A stretch of DNA of 64,000 bases from Modestobacter marinus (GTDB lineage Bacteria > Actinomycetota > Actinomycetes > Mycobacteriales > Geodermatophilaceae), in the NCBI RefSeq assembly GCF_019799945.1, contig NZ_JABGCH010000015.1, positions 1 to 64,000 of the forward strand, in the 5' to 3' direction. Numbering within the stretch: position 1 is the first letter of the stretch; every line of letters begins with the position of its first letter. Of the stretch, positions 36,281-44,783 are shown one piece after another. The notes beneath the pieces are model-generated. The model was not told where the DNA came from. It was given only the letters and a program-made list of their open reading frames with translations, and did no database searches. The position numbers were made by a program, and so were the translations under genes.

Positions 36281-37642
36281 GTGGTCATCTGGCGTCGGCG
36301 CGCGCACCGCTCGGCGCCGGTGGCGGACCGGCCCGACGCAGCACGCACGCGCGGCGTCACCGTGGGCTTGTCCTGGGTCGCGGTGTGCATCGTCGTCTCC
36401 GGCGTGCTCACCTACGGCTACCAGGCCCTGGTCGCCCGCGCGGTGCCCGTGGCGGACTACGGCTGGTTCGGCTCGTACTGGTCCCTCGCCCTGGTCATCG
36501 GCTTCGGCGCCTTCCTCCCCGTGGAGCTGGAGCTGGCGCGCCTGCTGCAGCAGCGGCCGGCCGGGGCGCGGCTGCCGGCCGGCACGCTGCGGACGGTCCT
36601 CGGGCTGACCGGTCTGAGCACGGGGTGCCTGCTGCTGGCCAGCCCGCGCCTGGTGGCGGCGCTCGGCGACGACGCGGCGTTCCTGCTGGCCCTGCTGTGC
36701 ATCTGCGTCATCTCCGCCGGCCAGTTCCTGGTGCGCGGGTTGCTGCTGGGAACGGGCCGGCTGCGCACCCACGGCACGGTGCTGCTCGTCGACTCCGGTC
36801 TCCGGGTCGTCCTCGCCCTGACCCTGGCCCGGAGCGCGCCGGACGCCGACGGCGGCAGCTACGCCTGGACGCTGGTCGCCGCGATGGGCCTCGCCCACCT
36901 GCCGCTGCTGGGCTGGCTGCTGCTCCGCCGCCGCCCCGCCCCGCGCGAGCCCGGCGAGCGCGGCGACCCCGGCGCCGGCACGTTCGTCCGGGCGGTCGGC
37001 CACCTGCTGGTCGGGTCGCTGTGCGCCCAGGCGCTGCTGAACGCCGCCCCGGTGCTGATCACCGCGCTCGCCGCGCCGGGTGAGGAGGTGCGGGCCGCAC
37101 AGTTCGTCGCGTCCTTCACCCTGGTCCGGCTGCCGCTGTTCGTCGCCGTGCCGCTGCAGAGCGCGATGATCCCGGCGCTCGTGCAGCTGCAGGCCGAGGA
37201 GGACGGCCGGCGGCTGGCCGGGCTGCTGCGCCGCGGGCTCGCCGCCGTCGTCCTGCTGGGGGCGGCCGCGGCCGCGATCGGGCTGTGGCTGGGGCCCTGG
37301 GTGGTCCGGCTCGTCTTCGGGGACGCCTACGCCCTGCCCGGCAGCGAGATCGCCGTCCTGGCCGTCGGCAGCGTGCTGCACCTGGGGCTGCTCGTCGCCG
37401 GCCAGGCGCTCCTGGCCGCCGGCCGGCACCGGGCCGTGGCGGCGGTCTGGATCGCCGGGCTGCTCGCCGCCTGCCTCTGCCTGCTGCTCGTCCCCGACCT
37501 CGTGCTGCGGGCCGCCCTCGCCTTCACCGGAGGATCGGGGGTCGCGCTCGCCTGCGCCGTCGTCGCCCTCCTGCGCCACCACGCGACCCGTGCGGAGGCC
37601 GTCGCCCGGGCATCGGCCACCGGACCGGAAGGACGGTCATGA
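36281..37642 (+). CDS. Wzx/MATE-like polysaccharide flippase, second copy
   Basis: 453 residues with about twelve helices, related to the flippase at 1051 (shared LVRLPLFVAVPLQSAMIPAL and LGPWVVRLVFGDAYALPGSE). I start it at the GTG at 36281, six bases behind TACGGT, and not at the GTG at 36233, which would include a weak Pro-rich stretch and collide with the emb promoter. The stop overlaps the following GT4 start by 4 nt. Probably flips the product of that glycosyltransferase or of the neighbouring wall genes. Confidence 0.75.
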   Translation: MVIWRRRAHRSAPVADRPDAARTRGVTVGLSWVAVCIVVSGVLTYGYQALVARAVPVADYGWFGSYWSLALVIGFGAFLPVELELARLLQQRPAGARLPAGTLRTVLGLTGLSTGCLLLASPRLVAALGDDAAFLLALLCICVISAGQFLVRGLLLGTGRLRTHGTVLLVDSGLRVVLALTLARSAPDADGGSYAWTLVAAMGLAHLPLLGWLLLRRRPAPREPGERGDPGAGTFVRAVGHLLVGSLCAQALLNAAPVLITALAAPGEEVRAAQFVASFTLVRLPLFVAVPLQSAMIPALVQLQAEEDGRRLAGLLRRGLAAVVLLGAAAAAIGLWLGPWVVRLVFGDAYALPGSEIAVLAVGSVLHLGLLVAGQALLAAGRHRAVAAVWIAGLLAACLCLLLVPDLVLRAALAFTGGSGVALACAVVALLRHHATRAEAVARASATGPEGRS

Positions 37643-38757
37643 GCACCGACCACGACCTGCTGATCGCGCTGAACTACTACGCGCCGTACGTCAGCGGACT
37701 CACCAACGTCGCCCGGGACGTCGCCGTCGGCCTGGCCGAGCGCGGCCACCGGGTGAAGGTGGTGACCAGCCGGCACGACCCGTCGCTGCCGGAGTCCGAG
37801 ACGCTGGACGGCGTCGAGGTCGAGCGGACCCCGGTCGTCGCCCGGCTGGGCAAGGGGGTCATCAGCCCCGCCCTGGTGACCCGCACCGTCCGGGCGAGCC
37901 GGCGGGCCCGGCTGACCAACCTGCACCTGCCGATGCTGGAGGCGGGCGTGATCGCCGGCCGCTGCGCCTCCCCCGTCGCGCTGACGTACCACTGCGACGT
38001 GAGCCTGCCCCCGGGGGCGGTCAACGCCGTGCAGCGGACCGTCGTGGACGCGTCCAGCCGGCGGGCGATGCGGCACGCGCAGTCCGTCGTCGTCACCAGT
38101 GACGACTACGCGCGGCACAGCCGCCTCTGGCCGTCGATGGCCGGCCGGACGGTGGCGATCCCGCCGCCGTGCCACGAGCGCCCGGCGGGTGTCCCCCGGT
38201 TCCGCGACGGCGCGGGGCTGCACGTGGGCTTCCTCGGCCGGATCGTCGAGGAGAAGGGCCTGCAGTACCTGGTGCGCGGCTTCCAGGCGCTGGACGACCC
38301 CGACAGCCGGCTGGTCATCGGTGGGGACTTCGCGAAGGTGGCCGGCGGCTCGGTGGTGGACGAGATCCGCCGCCTGGTCGACGGCGACCCGCGGATCCGG
38401 TTGCTGGGCTTCCTGCCCGACGAGCAACTGGCGGACCTCTACGCCTCGCTCGACGTGTTCGCGCTGCCCTCGGTCAACGCGTTCGAGGCGTTCGGCATCG
38501 TGCAGGTCGAGGCGATGATGGCCGGCGTCCCCGCGCTGGCCAGCGACCTGCCCGGGGTGCGGGTGCCGGTGCAGGAGACCGGCTTCGGCCGGATCGTGAC
38601 GCCGCGGGACGTCGACGGCATCGCCGCCGCGCTGCGCGAGCTGGCCGCGGCGGACCTGGACCGGCGCGCCGGTGCACAGCGGGCGCGGGAGCGGTTCGCC
38701 CTGGAGACGGTCCTCGACGCCTACGAGCGGCTGGTCACGGAGGCCTCCGCGGGGTGA
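37639..38757 (+). CDS. GT4 family glycosyltransferase
   Basis: 372 residues, GT-B fold. N-terminal ALNYYAPYVSGLTNVARDVAVGL, then the acceptor-domain VVTSRHDPS, the donor domain opening with HVGFLGRIVEEKGLQYLVRGF and the EX7E-type ALPSVNAFEAFGIVQVEAMMAG that holds the retaining GT4 catalytic glutamates. The ATG at 37639 has GGAAGGA upstream and overlaps the flippase stop (ATGA). Likely an alpha-glycosyltransferase (mannosyl or similar) whose lipid-linked product is handled by the flippase. Confidence 0.85.
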   Translation: MSTDHDLLIALNYYAPYVSGLTNVARDVAVGLAERGHRVKVVTSRHDPSLPESETLDGVEVERTPVVARLGKGVISPALVTRTVRASRRARLTNLHLPMLEAGVIAGRCASPVALTYHCDVSLPPGAVNAVQRTVVDASSRRAMRHAQSVVVTSDDYARHSRLWPSMAGRTVAIPPPCHERPAGVPRFRDGAGLHVGFLGRIVEEKGLQYLVRGFQALDDPDSRLVIGGDFAKVAGGSVVDEIRRLVDGDPRIRLLGFLPDEQLADLYASLDVFALPSVNAFEAFGIVQVEAMMAGVPALASDLPGVRVPVQETGFGRIVTPRDVDGIAAALRELAAADLDRRAGAQRARERFALETVLDAYERLVTEASAG

Positions 38758-38832
38758 CGCCGCGCGCAGGAACGTCTGGCCCGGGACACGGCCGCGGGCC
38801 AGACTGCGGTCCCGTCCTCCTCGGAGCCAGCG

Positions 38833-39849
38833 ATGCTGCGGACCCGGTTGTGCGACCTGCTGGACATCACGGTGCCGATCGTGGTGGCCCCTTTCGGCCC
38901 GTGGGACGAGACGCGGCTGGCCGTGGCGGCCTGCCGGGCCGGTGCCCTCGGCAGCCTGGGGACCGCCCTCCGCGGGCCGGCGGAGCTGCGCGCGCAGTGG
39001 GAGCGGGTGCGCGAGCAGACCGATCGCCCCTTCGCCGTCAACCACACCGGGCGCCCGTTCGACCCGGAGGCCTTCGCGGCCACCCTGGACTTCGCCCCGG
39101 CGCCGATCAGCTTCCACATGGGGATCCCCGCAGACCTCGTCGCCCGGGCCCACGACGCCGGCATCCGCTGGATCCAGTCCGTCGGGGACGTTCCCGCCGC
39201 GGAGGCCGCGCTCGCGGCGGGGGCGGACGTGCTGGTGGCCCAGGGCACCGAGGCCGGCGGCAACGCGGGCTGGGTGAGCAGCCTGGTGCTCGTGCCGGCC
39301 GTGGTCGACGTCGCCGGGACCGTGCCGGTGGTCGCCGCCGGCGGCATCGCCGACGGGCGCGGCCTGGCGGCCGCGCTCGTCCTCGGTGCGCAGGGCGTCA
39401 GCCTGGGCACCCGCTTCCTCGCGACCCCGGAGATGGCCGTCGACCAGGAGTGGAAGGACCGGGTGGTGGCGGCTGCCGCCACCGACGCGGTCAAGGTGCC
39501 GCACGCCGAGCGGGTCATGCCGCCGTTCACCCTCCCGCAGGTCGGGCAGCCCTACGCCCCCCGGGCGCTGCGGACCGAGCTGGTGTCCCGGCTGGAGCGG
39601 GCCCCGGAGACGGTCGACCCCGCCCGGGTGGGGCACGAGGTGCGCGCCCGGGTGCTGGCCGGTGGGGGCCATGACCTGCTGCCGTTCGCGGGCCAGTCCG
39701 TGCAGCTGGTGCACGACGTCGTCCCGGCCGGCGAGCTGATCTCGCGGCTGGTCGCGGAGGCCGAGGCGCTGCGGGCGGCGCAGCAGGCCGTCGTGCCGGC
39801 GGCCGGGAGCCGGGGGCGCCGGTACTCCGTGCCCGGGGACCTGGAGTGA
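38833..39849 (+). CDS. NAD(P)H-dependent flavin oxidoreductase / nitronate monooxygenase family
   Basis: 338 residues, TIM-barrel FMN enzyme. N-terminal TVPIVVAPFGPWDET, then QGTEAGGNAGW with the catalytic-region residues of this family, and the FMN phosphate loop VVAAGGIADGRGLAAALVLGAQGVSLGTRFL. These features match the nitronate monooxygenase-like group, though many members are enoyl reductases or unknown. Ribosome site GGAG seven bases before the ATG. Stands between a glycosyltransferase and a glutamate-synthase-like gene with no obvious link to either. Confidence 0.8.
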   Translation: MLRTRLCDLLDITVPIVVAPFGPWDETRLAVAACRAGALGSLGTALRGPAELRAQWERVREQTDRPFAVNHTGRPFDPEAFAATLDFAPAPISFHMGIPADLVARAHDAGIRWIQSVGDVPAAEAALAAGADVLVAQGTEAGGNAGWVSSLVLVPAVVDVAGTVPVVAAGGIADGRGLAAALVLGAQGVSLGTRFLATPEMAVDQEWKDRVVAAAATDAVKVPHAERVMPPFTLPQVGQPYAPRALRTELVSRLERAPETVDPARVGHEVRARVLAGGGHDLLPFAGQSVQLVHDVVPAGELISRLVAEAEALRAAQQAVVPAAGSRGRRYSVPGDLE

Positions 39850-39945
39850 GCGCCACGCCCATCGCCGAGGCCGGGCACGGGCAGGTCCGGCCGGCCGTCG
39901 CAGACCGCGGCGCCGGATCCCGCGCCGGGACGGGCCGCTCCCGGG

Positions 39946-39951
39946 CATAGT
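39946..39951 (+). promoter_or_regulatory. -10 element of leaderless glutamate-synthase-like gene
   Basis: CATAGT, six bases, ATG at 39958. Confidence 0.4.
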
Positions 39952-39957
39952 CCCTCC

Positions 39958-41532
39958 ATGACCTGGGTCACACGTGCCGCCGCAGCCGGACTCTCCGCCC
40001 TCGCCGGGGTCGCCGCCCGCGACCTGCTGCAGCGCGAGCACACCCTGCTGCGCAACTTCCCGGTCCTCGGGCACGCCCGCTACCTGCTGGAGTCCGTCGG
40101 CCCGGAGCTGCGCCAGTACCTCGTGGCCGGCAACAACGAGGAGCGGCCGTTCACCCGCGACCAGCGCCGTTGGGTCTACGCCTCGGCGAAGAAGCAGAAC
40201 AACTACTTCGGCTTCGGCACCGACAACGACCTCGAGTTCACCGCCGGCTACCCGGTGATCAACCACCGCACGTTCGGCCGGGCGGTGCCGACGACGCACG
40301 TCGAGGCCGGCCACGAGACGCCGCTGCCCAGCGCCAAGGTGCTCGGCGCCGCCCGCGGCCGCGCCCAGGCGTTCCGGCCCACGTCGGTGGTCAACATCTC
40401 GGCCATGAGCTTCGGCTCCCTGTCCGGGCGCGCGGTCGAGGCCCTCAACCGCGGGGCTGCGCTGGCCGGCTGTCTGCAGAACACCGGCGAGGGGGGTCTG
40501 TCGGTGCACCACCGCCACGGCGGTGAGCTGGTCTTCCAGATCGGGACGGCGTACTTCGGCTGCCGGGACGAGGACGGCCGCTTCGAGTTGGCCCGGCTGA
40601 AGGACCTGGTCGCCTCCGCACCCGTGCGTGCCTTGGAGGTCAAGCTCAGCCAGGGCGCCAAGCCCGGCCTCGGCGGCGTGTTGCCGGCCGCCAAGGTCTC
40701 GGCCGAGATCGCGGAGGCCCGCGGAGTGCGCGAGGGCGTCGACTGCATCAGCCCGTCGCGGCACGCCGAGTTCTCCGATCCCGACAGTCTGCTGGACTGG
40801 GTGGAGCTGCTGGCCGCGGAGACCGGGCTGCCGGTCGGCATCAAGTCCGCGGTGGGCGACATGGACTTCTGGCACGAGCTCACCGAGCTGATGGCGAGCA
40901 CCGGACGCGGCGTCGACTTCGTGACGATCGACGGCGGGGAGGGCGGCACCGGCGCAGCGCCGCTGATCTTCACCGACTCGGTGTCCCTGCCGTTCCAGCT
41001 GGGCTTCGCCCGGGTCTACTCGACGTTCGCCCGGGCCGGGCTGCAGGAGCAGGTGACATTCATCGGTGGGGGCAAGCTCGGCCTGCCCGACAACGCCGTC
41101 GTCGCCTTCGCGCTCGGCTGCGACATGGTCAACGTCGCCCGCGAGGCGATGCTGGCGATCGGCTGCATCCAGGCGCAGAAGTGCCACACCGACACCTGCC
41201 CCACCGGGGTGGCGACCCAGAACCCCTGGCTGGCGCACGGTCTGGACCCGGCGCTGAAGTCGGTGCGGGCGGCGACCTACATCGGGACGCTGCGCCGGGA
41301 CCTGCGCAAGGTCGCCGAGGCGTGCGGCGTGGAGCACCCCGGGTTGATCGACAGCTCCTCGGTGGAGATCCTCACCGGGCGGACCGCCTCCCGCCCGCTG
41401 GGCGAGGTCTACGAGTACGAGCCGGGTTGGGGGCTGCCGTCGGCGGCCGACCAGGCCGAGATCGTGCAGATCATGACCGAGCAGGCGCCGCAGGGCGGCA
41501 GCGCTCCGCCCTCACCCACCGCGGTCGGCTGA
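39958..41532 (+). CDS. FMN-binding glutamate synthase family protein
   Basis: 524 residues. It corresponds to the FMN/3Fe-4S synthase domain of glutamate synthase without the amidotransferase or FAD parts. Evidence: N-terminal hydrophobic anchor with AGVAARDLLQREHTLLRNFP; NISAMSFGSLS; CLQNTGEGGLS; KLSQGAKPGLGG; DGGEGGTGAAP; and the cluster-binding CIQAQKCHTDTCPTGVATQ with the C-x5-C-x4-C spacing. Standalone members are frequent in actinobacteria, often with no assigned reaction. Convergent with the kinase operon, whose hairpin overlaps its end. Confidence 0.85.
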   Translation: MTWVTRAAAAGLSALAGVAARDLLQREHTLLRNFPVLGHARYLLESVGPELRQYLVAGNNEERPFTRDQRRWVYASAKKQNNYFGFGTDNDLEFTAGYPVINHRTFGRAVPTTHVEAGHETPLPSAKVLGAARGRAQAFRPTSVVNISAMSFGSLSGRAVEALNRGAALAGCLQNTGEGGLSVHHRHGGELVFQIGTAYFGCRDEDGRFELARLKDLVASAPVRALEVKLSQGAKPGLGGVLPAAKVSAEIAEARGVREGVDCISPSRHAEFSDPDSLLDWVELLAAETGLPVGIKSAVGDMDFWHELTELMASTGRGVDFVTIDGGEGGTGAAPLIFTDSVSLPFQLGFARVYSTFARAGLQEQVTFIGGGKLGLPDNAVVAFALGCDMVNVAREAMLAIGCIQAQKCHTDTCPTGVATQNPWLAHGLDPALKSVRAATYIGTLRRDLRKVAEACGVEHPGLIDSSSVEILTGRTASRPLGEVYEYEPGWGLPSAADQAEIVQIMTEQAPQGGSAPPSPTAVG

Positions 41533-41561
41533 GCCGCGCCCCCGTCAGGCCAGGGCGCGGC
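41533..41561. terminator. Bidirectional hairpin at convergent gene ends
   Basis: GCCGCGCCC / GGGCGCGGC, 9-bp perfect stem with an 11-nt loop. It starts right after the glutamate-synthase-like stop and covers the last codons of the pseudokinase operon. Confidence 0.5.
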
Positions 41562-42540
41562 GGCAGGCCGCGACGAGCTCCTCCCGGTGCCCGTCCAGCC
41601 AGAGCAGCCTGTTGTCCTCCAGGCGGATCTTGGCGTGGTCGTTGTCCGACAGCTGCTCCCCCGCCCGGGCCCGGTTGATCCGGCCGAGGGCCCGCTTGAG
41701 CCGCTTGGCCTCCGCGAGCAGCGGCAGCGCCTCCGCCTCGGCCGGCGCGGTGCGGACCTCCGCACGGTAGGCCGCCAGGACGGCGGTCACGCGGTCGAGG
41801 TCGAGCGCGACCTTGTGGTCCTCGTCGCCGAGGCGGGTGTAGACCTTGCCGACGTCGTGGACGGCGACCGCGAGGTCCAGCACCCGCACGTCGGCGTGCG
41901 CACTGTCGAAGTCCAGGACGCCGACCACCCGCTCGCCGTCGAAGAGCAGGCTCCCCCGCCGGGCGCCGCCGTGCACGACCACCCGGGGCAGCTCCGGCAG
42001 CAGCGCGGTCAGCCTGCCGACCACGTCCACCGCCCGGGCCTGCAGCGCCGGGTCGACGTCCGGCCGCGCGGCCCGCAGCCGCAGCTCGGCGAGCGCCGGC
42101 GGCTCGGCCATCACCGCGGGCAGGTCGGCCACGAGCCGGTGATAGCGCCCCAGCACCTGACCGAGGGCCCGCAGGTGCGCCCGGGAACCGTCGTCGAACG
42201 GCGTCCCGGCGATGCCGCGGGTGACCACCCACCACCGCCCCTGCACCTGGACGTGGTCGGCGCCGGCCCGGGTGGGGACCACCTCGGGGGCGGGGAAGCC
42301 GCGACTCCGGAGCAGCCGCATGAGCTCGAGCTGGGCGACGAGCTCCTCCTCCGACTTCGTCCGGGGGGAGCGCCGGAGGTAGTGGACACCGTCCCCGGTG
42401 ACGAGGCGCAGGTGCTCGTTCTTGCCCCCGAGCACCCGGTCGACCGACTGCCAGCCGCCCAGTGGCCACAGGTCCGCGAGCTCGGGGAGCGGCAGCGGCT
42501 CCCCACTGCGGTCCAGCAGGGGCGCAGTCGCCGCCGTCAC
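41545..42540 (-). CDS. APH-fold pseudokinase-like protein (third of three)
   Basis: 331 residues, GTG at 42540 overlapping the previous stop by 4 nt. The fold is that of aminoglycoside/homoserine kinase-like phosphotransferases: NEHLRLVTGDGVHYLRRSP N-lobe strand pair, GRYHRLVADL, then the catalytic loop. Here the loop reads HGGARRGSLL (190-199), so the catalytic Asp is Gly192 and the Asn is Ser197. The downstream metal motif VLDFDSAH (208-215) with Asp210/Asp212 is intact. Either a pseudokinase or an enzyme with another chemistry. Last gene of the six-gene operon; the C-terminal 60 residues are rich in Arg/Lys and may bind an acidic partner. Confidence 0.75.
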   Translation of the reverse strand: MTAATAPLLDRSGEPLPLPELADLWPLGGWQSVDRVLGGKNEHLRLVTGDGVHYLRRSPRTKSEEELVAQLELMRLLRSRGFPAPEVVPTRAGADHVQVQGRWWVVTRGIAGTPFDDGSRAHLRALGQVLGRYHRLVADLPAVMAEPPALAELRLRAARPDVDPALQARAVDVVGRLTALLPELPRVVVHGGARRGSLLFDGERVVGVLDFDSAHADVRVLDLAVAVHDVGKVYTRLGDEDHKVALDLDRVTAVLAAYRAEVRTAPAEAEALPLLAEAKRLKRALGRINRARAGEQLSDNDHAKIRLEDNRLLWLDGHREELVAACRRALA

Positions 42541-43565
42541 GCCCCAGCCCGCCCCGACACGACCCGGTCGAACTCGTCGCGGTAGAGCCCGAACTCGGCG
42601 TTCCCGCCGTCCGCCCAGTCGGCCTCCCCGGTCTTGATCTTGCGGTTGAGGCTGTGGAAGACGTAGCGCGCCCAGTGGAAGCGCAGGTTCACCAGCGGCC
42701 GGTCGCCCCGGGCCGTCCGGTAGGCGTCGAGGAAGGCGGCGCACGGCTCGTCCGCCCGCCCGACGTCACCGGTGGCCGAGTGCACGCCCAGGCGCAGCCG
42801 GTGGAGGAACTCCGCCACGTCCCGCGCGGGGTCGGCCGGGGCGCTGCGGTCCAGGTCGATGACCGTCACGACGTCCTCGGTGAGGAAGACGTGGATCGGC
42901 CGGTACTGCCCGTGGCTCTGGGACCGGACGTCGTCCACGGTGTCCCGGGTCAGGACGTCCAGGCGCTCGAGCATGCCCAGGGCGGCGTCGACGTAGCCGG
43001 GGTGGTCGGCGGCCACCTTGGCCAGGCGCTTGGCGAGGCTGGTGAGCTCCCCGGTGACCAGGAGGGACTGCGGCGCGCCGATGCGCAGCTCCGAGCCGTG
43101 CAGCCGGGCCAGCCACGACCCGGCTCGGGCGCACGCCCCGGCGAGCTGCTCGCCGGGGCCGCCGAGCAGCTCCGACAGCGGCCGACCGGGCGCTCCGCGG
43201 CACAGGAGGACCTTCTCCTCCCCGTACCAGGCGAGGGGCTCGACGGCCTGGTACGGAGAACCGGCCCCGAGACCGGCGGCACGCAGGGCCTGCAGCTTCT
43301 CGTGGACGGCGGGACCGTCGTCGAAGGGGAACAGCTTGGCGAAGACGGGGGCGCCGCCGTCGAGCTCCATCTGCACGGTGGCGGCCCCGGTGCCGTCCAG
43401 CTGGATCACCTTGGTCGTCCACGTCCCACCGGTGGCCGGTGTGTCGGGGCCCAGGTGGGGGCGGACGTACCGGTCGAGGAACTCCGGGGTGCAGACCTGT
43501 TCGGCGCGGCCGACCTGGTGCTCCTTGACCTGGCGGCTCTGGGTGCGGCTCTCGGTGCGGTTCAT
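42537..43565 (-). CDS. APH-fold pseudokinase-like protein (second of three)
   Basis: 342 residues, ATG at 43565 overlapping the preceding stop (ATGA). N-terminal 48 residues polar; N-lobe with VQMELDGGAPVFAKLFP, where the Lys that would bind ATP phosphates is kept. The catalytic loop is SHGQYRPIHVFL: Asp replaced by Gln220, Asn by His225, while VIDLDRSAPADPARDVAEF keeps Asp237/Asp239 and the usual helix. A C-terminal segment (FHWARYVFHSLNRKIKTGE) resembles phosphotransferases that act on sugars or lipids. Function unknown; retention of the nucleotide and metal residues suggests it still binds ATP. Confidence 0.75.
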   Translation of the reverse strand: MNRTESRTQSRQVKEHQVGRAEQVCTPEFLDRYVRPHLGPDTPATGGTWTTKVIQLDGTGAATVQMELDGGAPVFAKLFPFDDGPAVHEKLQALRAAGLGAGSPYQAVEPLAWYGEEKVLLCRGAPGRPLSELLGGPGEQLAGACARAGSWLARLHGSELRIGAPQSLLVTGELTSLAKRLAKVAADHPGYVDAALGMLERLDVLTRDTVDDVRSQSHGQYRPIHVFLTEDVVTVIDLDRSAPADPARDVAEFLHRLRLGVHSATGDVGRADEPCAAFLDAYRTARGDRPLVNLRFHWARYVFHSLNRKIKTGEADWADGGNAEFGLYRDEFDRVVSGRAGA

Positions 43566-44770
43566 GCGTACTCCGTCAGGGTGAAGGGGTTGTCGGTGAG
43601 CCAGCGCACGCGGGCGCACTCGCGCTCCAGGACCAGCGAGAACTTGACCGCGTCCTTGGCCTGCTGCGGGATCATCGCCTGCTTCGTCAGCAGGTTGTCG
43701 CACTTCTTGACGATCTTGACCAGCCGCTGGGCCTCGAAGACCTCCGGCATGGCGGCGAGGTCCGCCTCCGCCAGGGGGGCCTGGCTGCGGTAGTGCTGGA
43801 GGAAGGCGCGACACCGGTCCGGGTCGATGCCGACCACGGAACGGCGGAGCTCCCCCGAGCGGCAGAACGCCTTCAGCGCGTAGGCCAGGTCCAGGCCCAG
43901 CAGGTCGTCCCCGGCCCGGTCGAGGTCGAGGACCGCGGTCAGCCGGCCCTCGCCCAGCAGCACCGCGGACTGGCCGTAGGACCCGTGGATGACCAGAGCC
44001 GTGAGGGTGTCCTGGCGCTCCCCGAGCTCGGTGCTGAGCCGCTCCATCCGGTCGGCCAGGTACCGGGCGTCCGCGCGCAGCACCGTGCCGGCGTCGGGGG
44101 ACAGCAGCGGCGCGACGACCTCGACCGCGGAGTACAGGTTCTCCCGCCCCGACGGTCCGAGGGAGGCCAGCGCCGAGGAGCCCTTCCGCTCGGCCGGGAC
44201 CGTCAGCTCGGAGACGAGGGCGTGGTAGCGGCCGAGGCCGTGGGCCACCGCCACCAGGTGCGCGGGGTCGTCGGGGTCGTAGCCGGAACCGGGCATCAGG
44301 CGCATCACCATGTGCAGGACGCCCTCGACCTGCACCAGGATTGCGCCGTCCCGGGTGCGGACCACGGGTGGGGCGGGATAGCCGTGCCCGCGCAGGTGGT
44401 CGATGAGGGCGCACTCGAACTCCGCCCCCGCCACCGTCTTCAGGTTGTGCGAGCGGCGCAGCACGACGTCGCCGGCGTCCGTACGGACGAACCAGCTGGT
44501 GTTGGACGACCCCTTCTCCGTGCGACGCCAGGAGCGCCAGCGGCCCAGGTCGTAGGCGTCCTCCAGCACGGCGAACAGGCCGTCCTCGTCGATCGCCGTG
44601 ATCGGCAGCCGGCCTCCCTGGCGGTACACCGAGCTGCGCAAGAGCAGGTGGTCGGTAGGGTCGGCGACCGGCTCGGCGACCTCGGAGAGGACCGCGAGGA
44701 CACCGTGGGCGGATCCGGTCGTGATGACCACCGGATCGCTCGGTGCAGGCTCCAACTCGTGCTGTGTCAC
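43562..44770 (-). CDS. APH-fold pseudokinase-like protein (first of three)
   Basis: 402 residues from the GTG at 44770, which has GAGGAGAG upstream. Residues 1-75 are an extra N-terminal domain not found in the others. The kinase-like part shows WFVRTDAGDVVLRRSHN, GHGYPAPPVVRTRDG, HGLGRYHALVSEL, then IHGSYGQSAVLL (Asp replaced by Ser264, Asn by Ala269) and VLDLDRAGDDLLGLDLAYAL with Asp282/Asp284 intact. It resembles the 41545 protein more than the 42537 protein. The ABC transporter stop lies 13 bp upstream, so all are on one transcript. Confidence 0.75.
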   Translation of the reverse strand: MTQHELEPAPSDPVVITTGSAHGVLAVLSEVAEPVADPTDHLLLRSSVYRQGGRLPITAIDEDGLFAVLEDAYDLGRWRSWRRTEKGSSNTSWFVRTDAGDVVLRRSHNLKTVAGAEFECALIDHLRGHGYPAPPVVRTRDGAILVQVEGVLHMVMRLMPGSGYDPDDPAHLVAVAHGLGRYHALVSELTVPAERKGSSALASLGPSGRENLYSAVEVVAPLLSPDAGTVLRADARYLADRMERLSTELGERQDTLTALVIHGSYGQSAVLLGEGRLTAVLDLDRAGDDLLGLDLAYALKAFCRSGELRRSVVGIDPDRCRAFLQHYRSQAPLAEADLAAMPEVFEAQRLVKIVKKCDNLLTKQAMIPQQAKDAVKFSLVLERECARVRWLTDNPFTLTEYA

Positions 44771-44783
44771 GGTCGCGCTCTCC

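Noticed and set aside
37327-41337. A 1336-codon open frame on the minus strand
   Set aside because: It runs antisense to the flippase, GT4, flavin oxidoreductase and glutamate-synthase-like genes, is rich in Arg/Gly/His/Gln and has no domain; a high-GC frame artefact.
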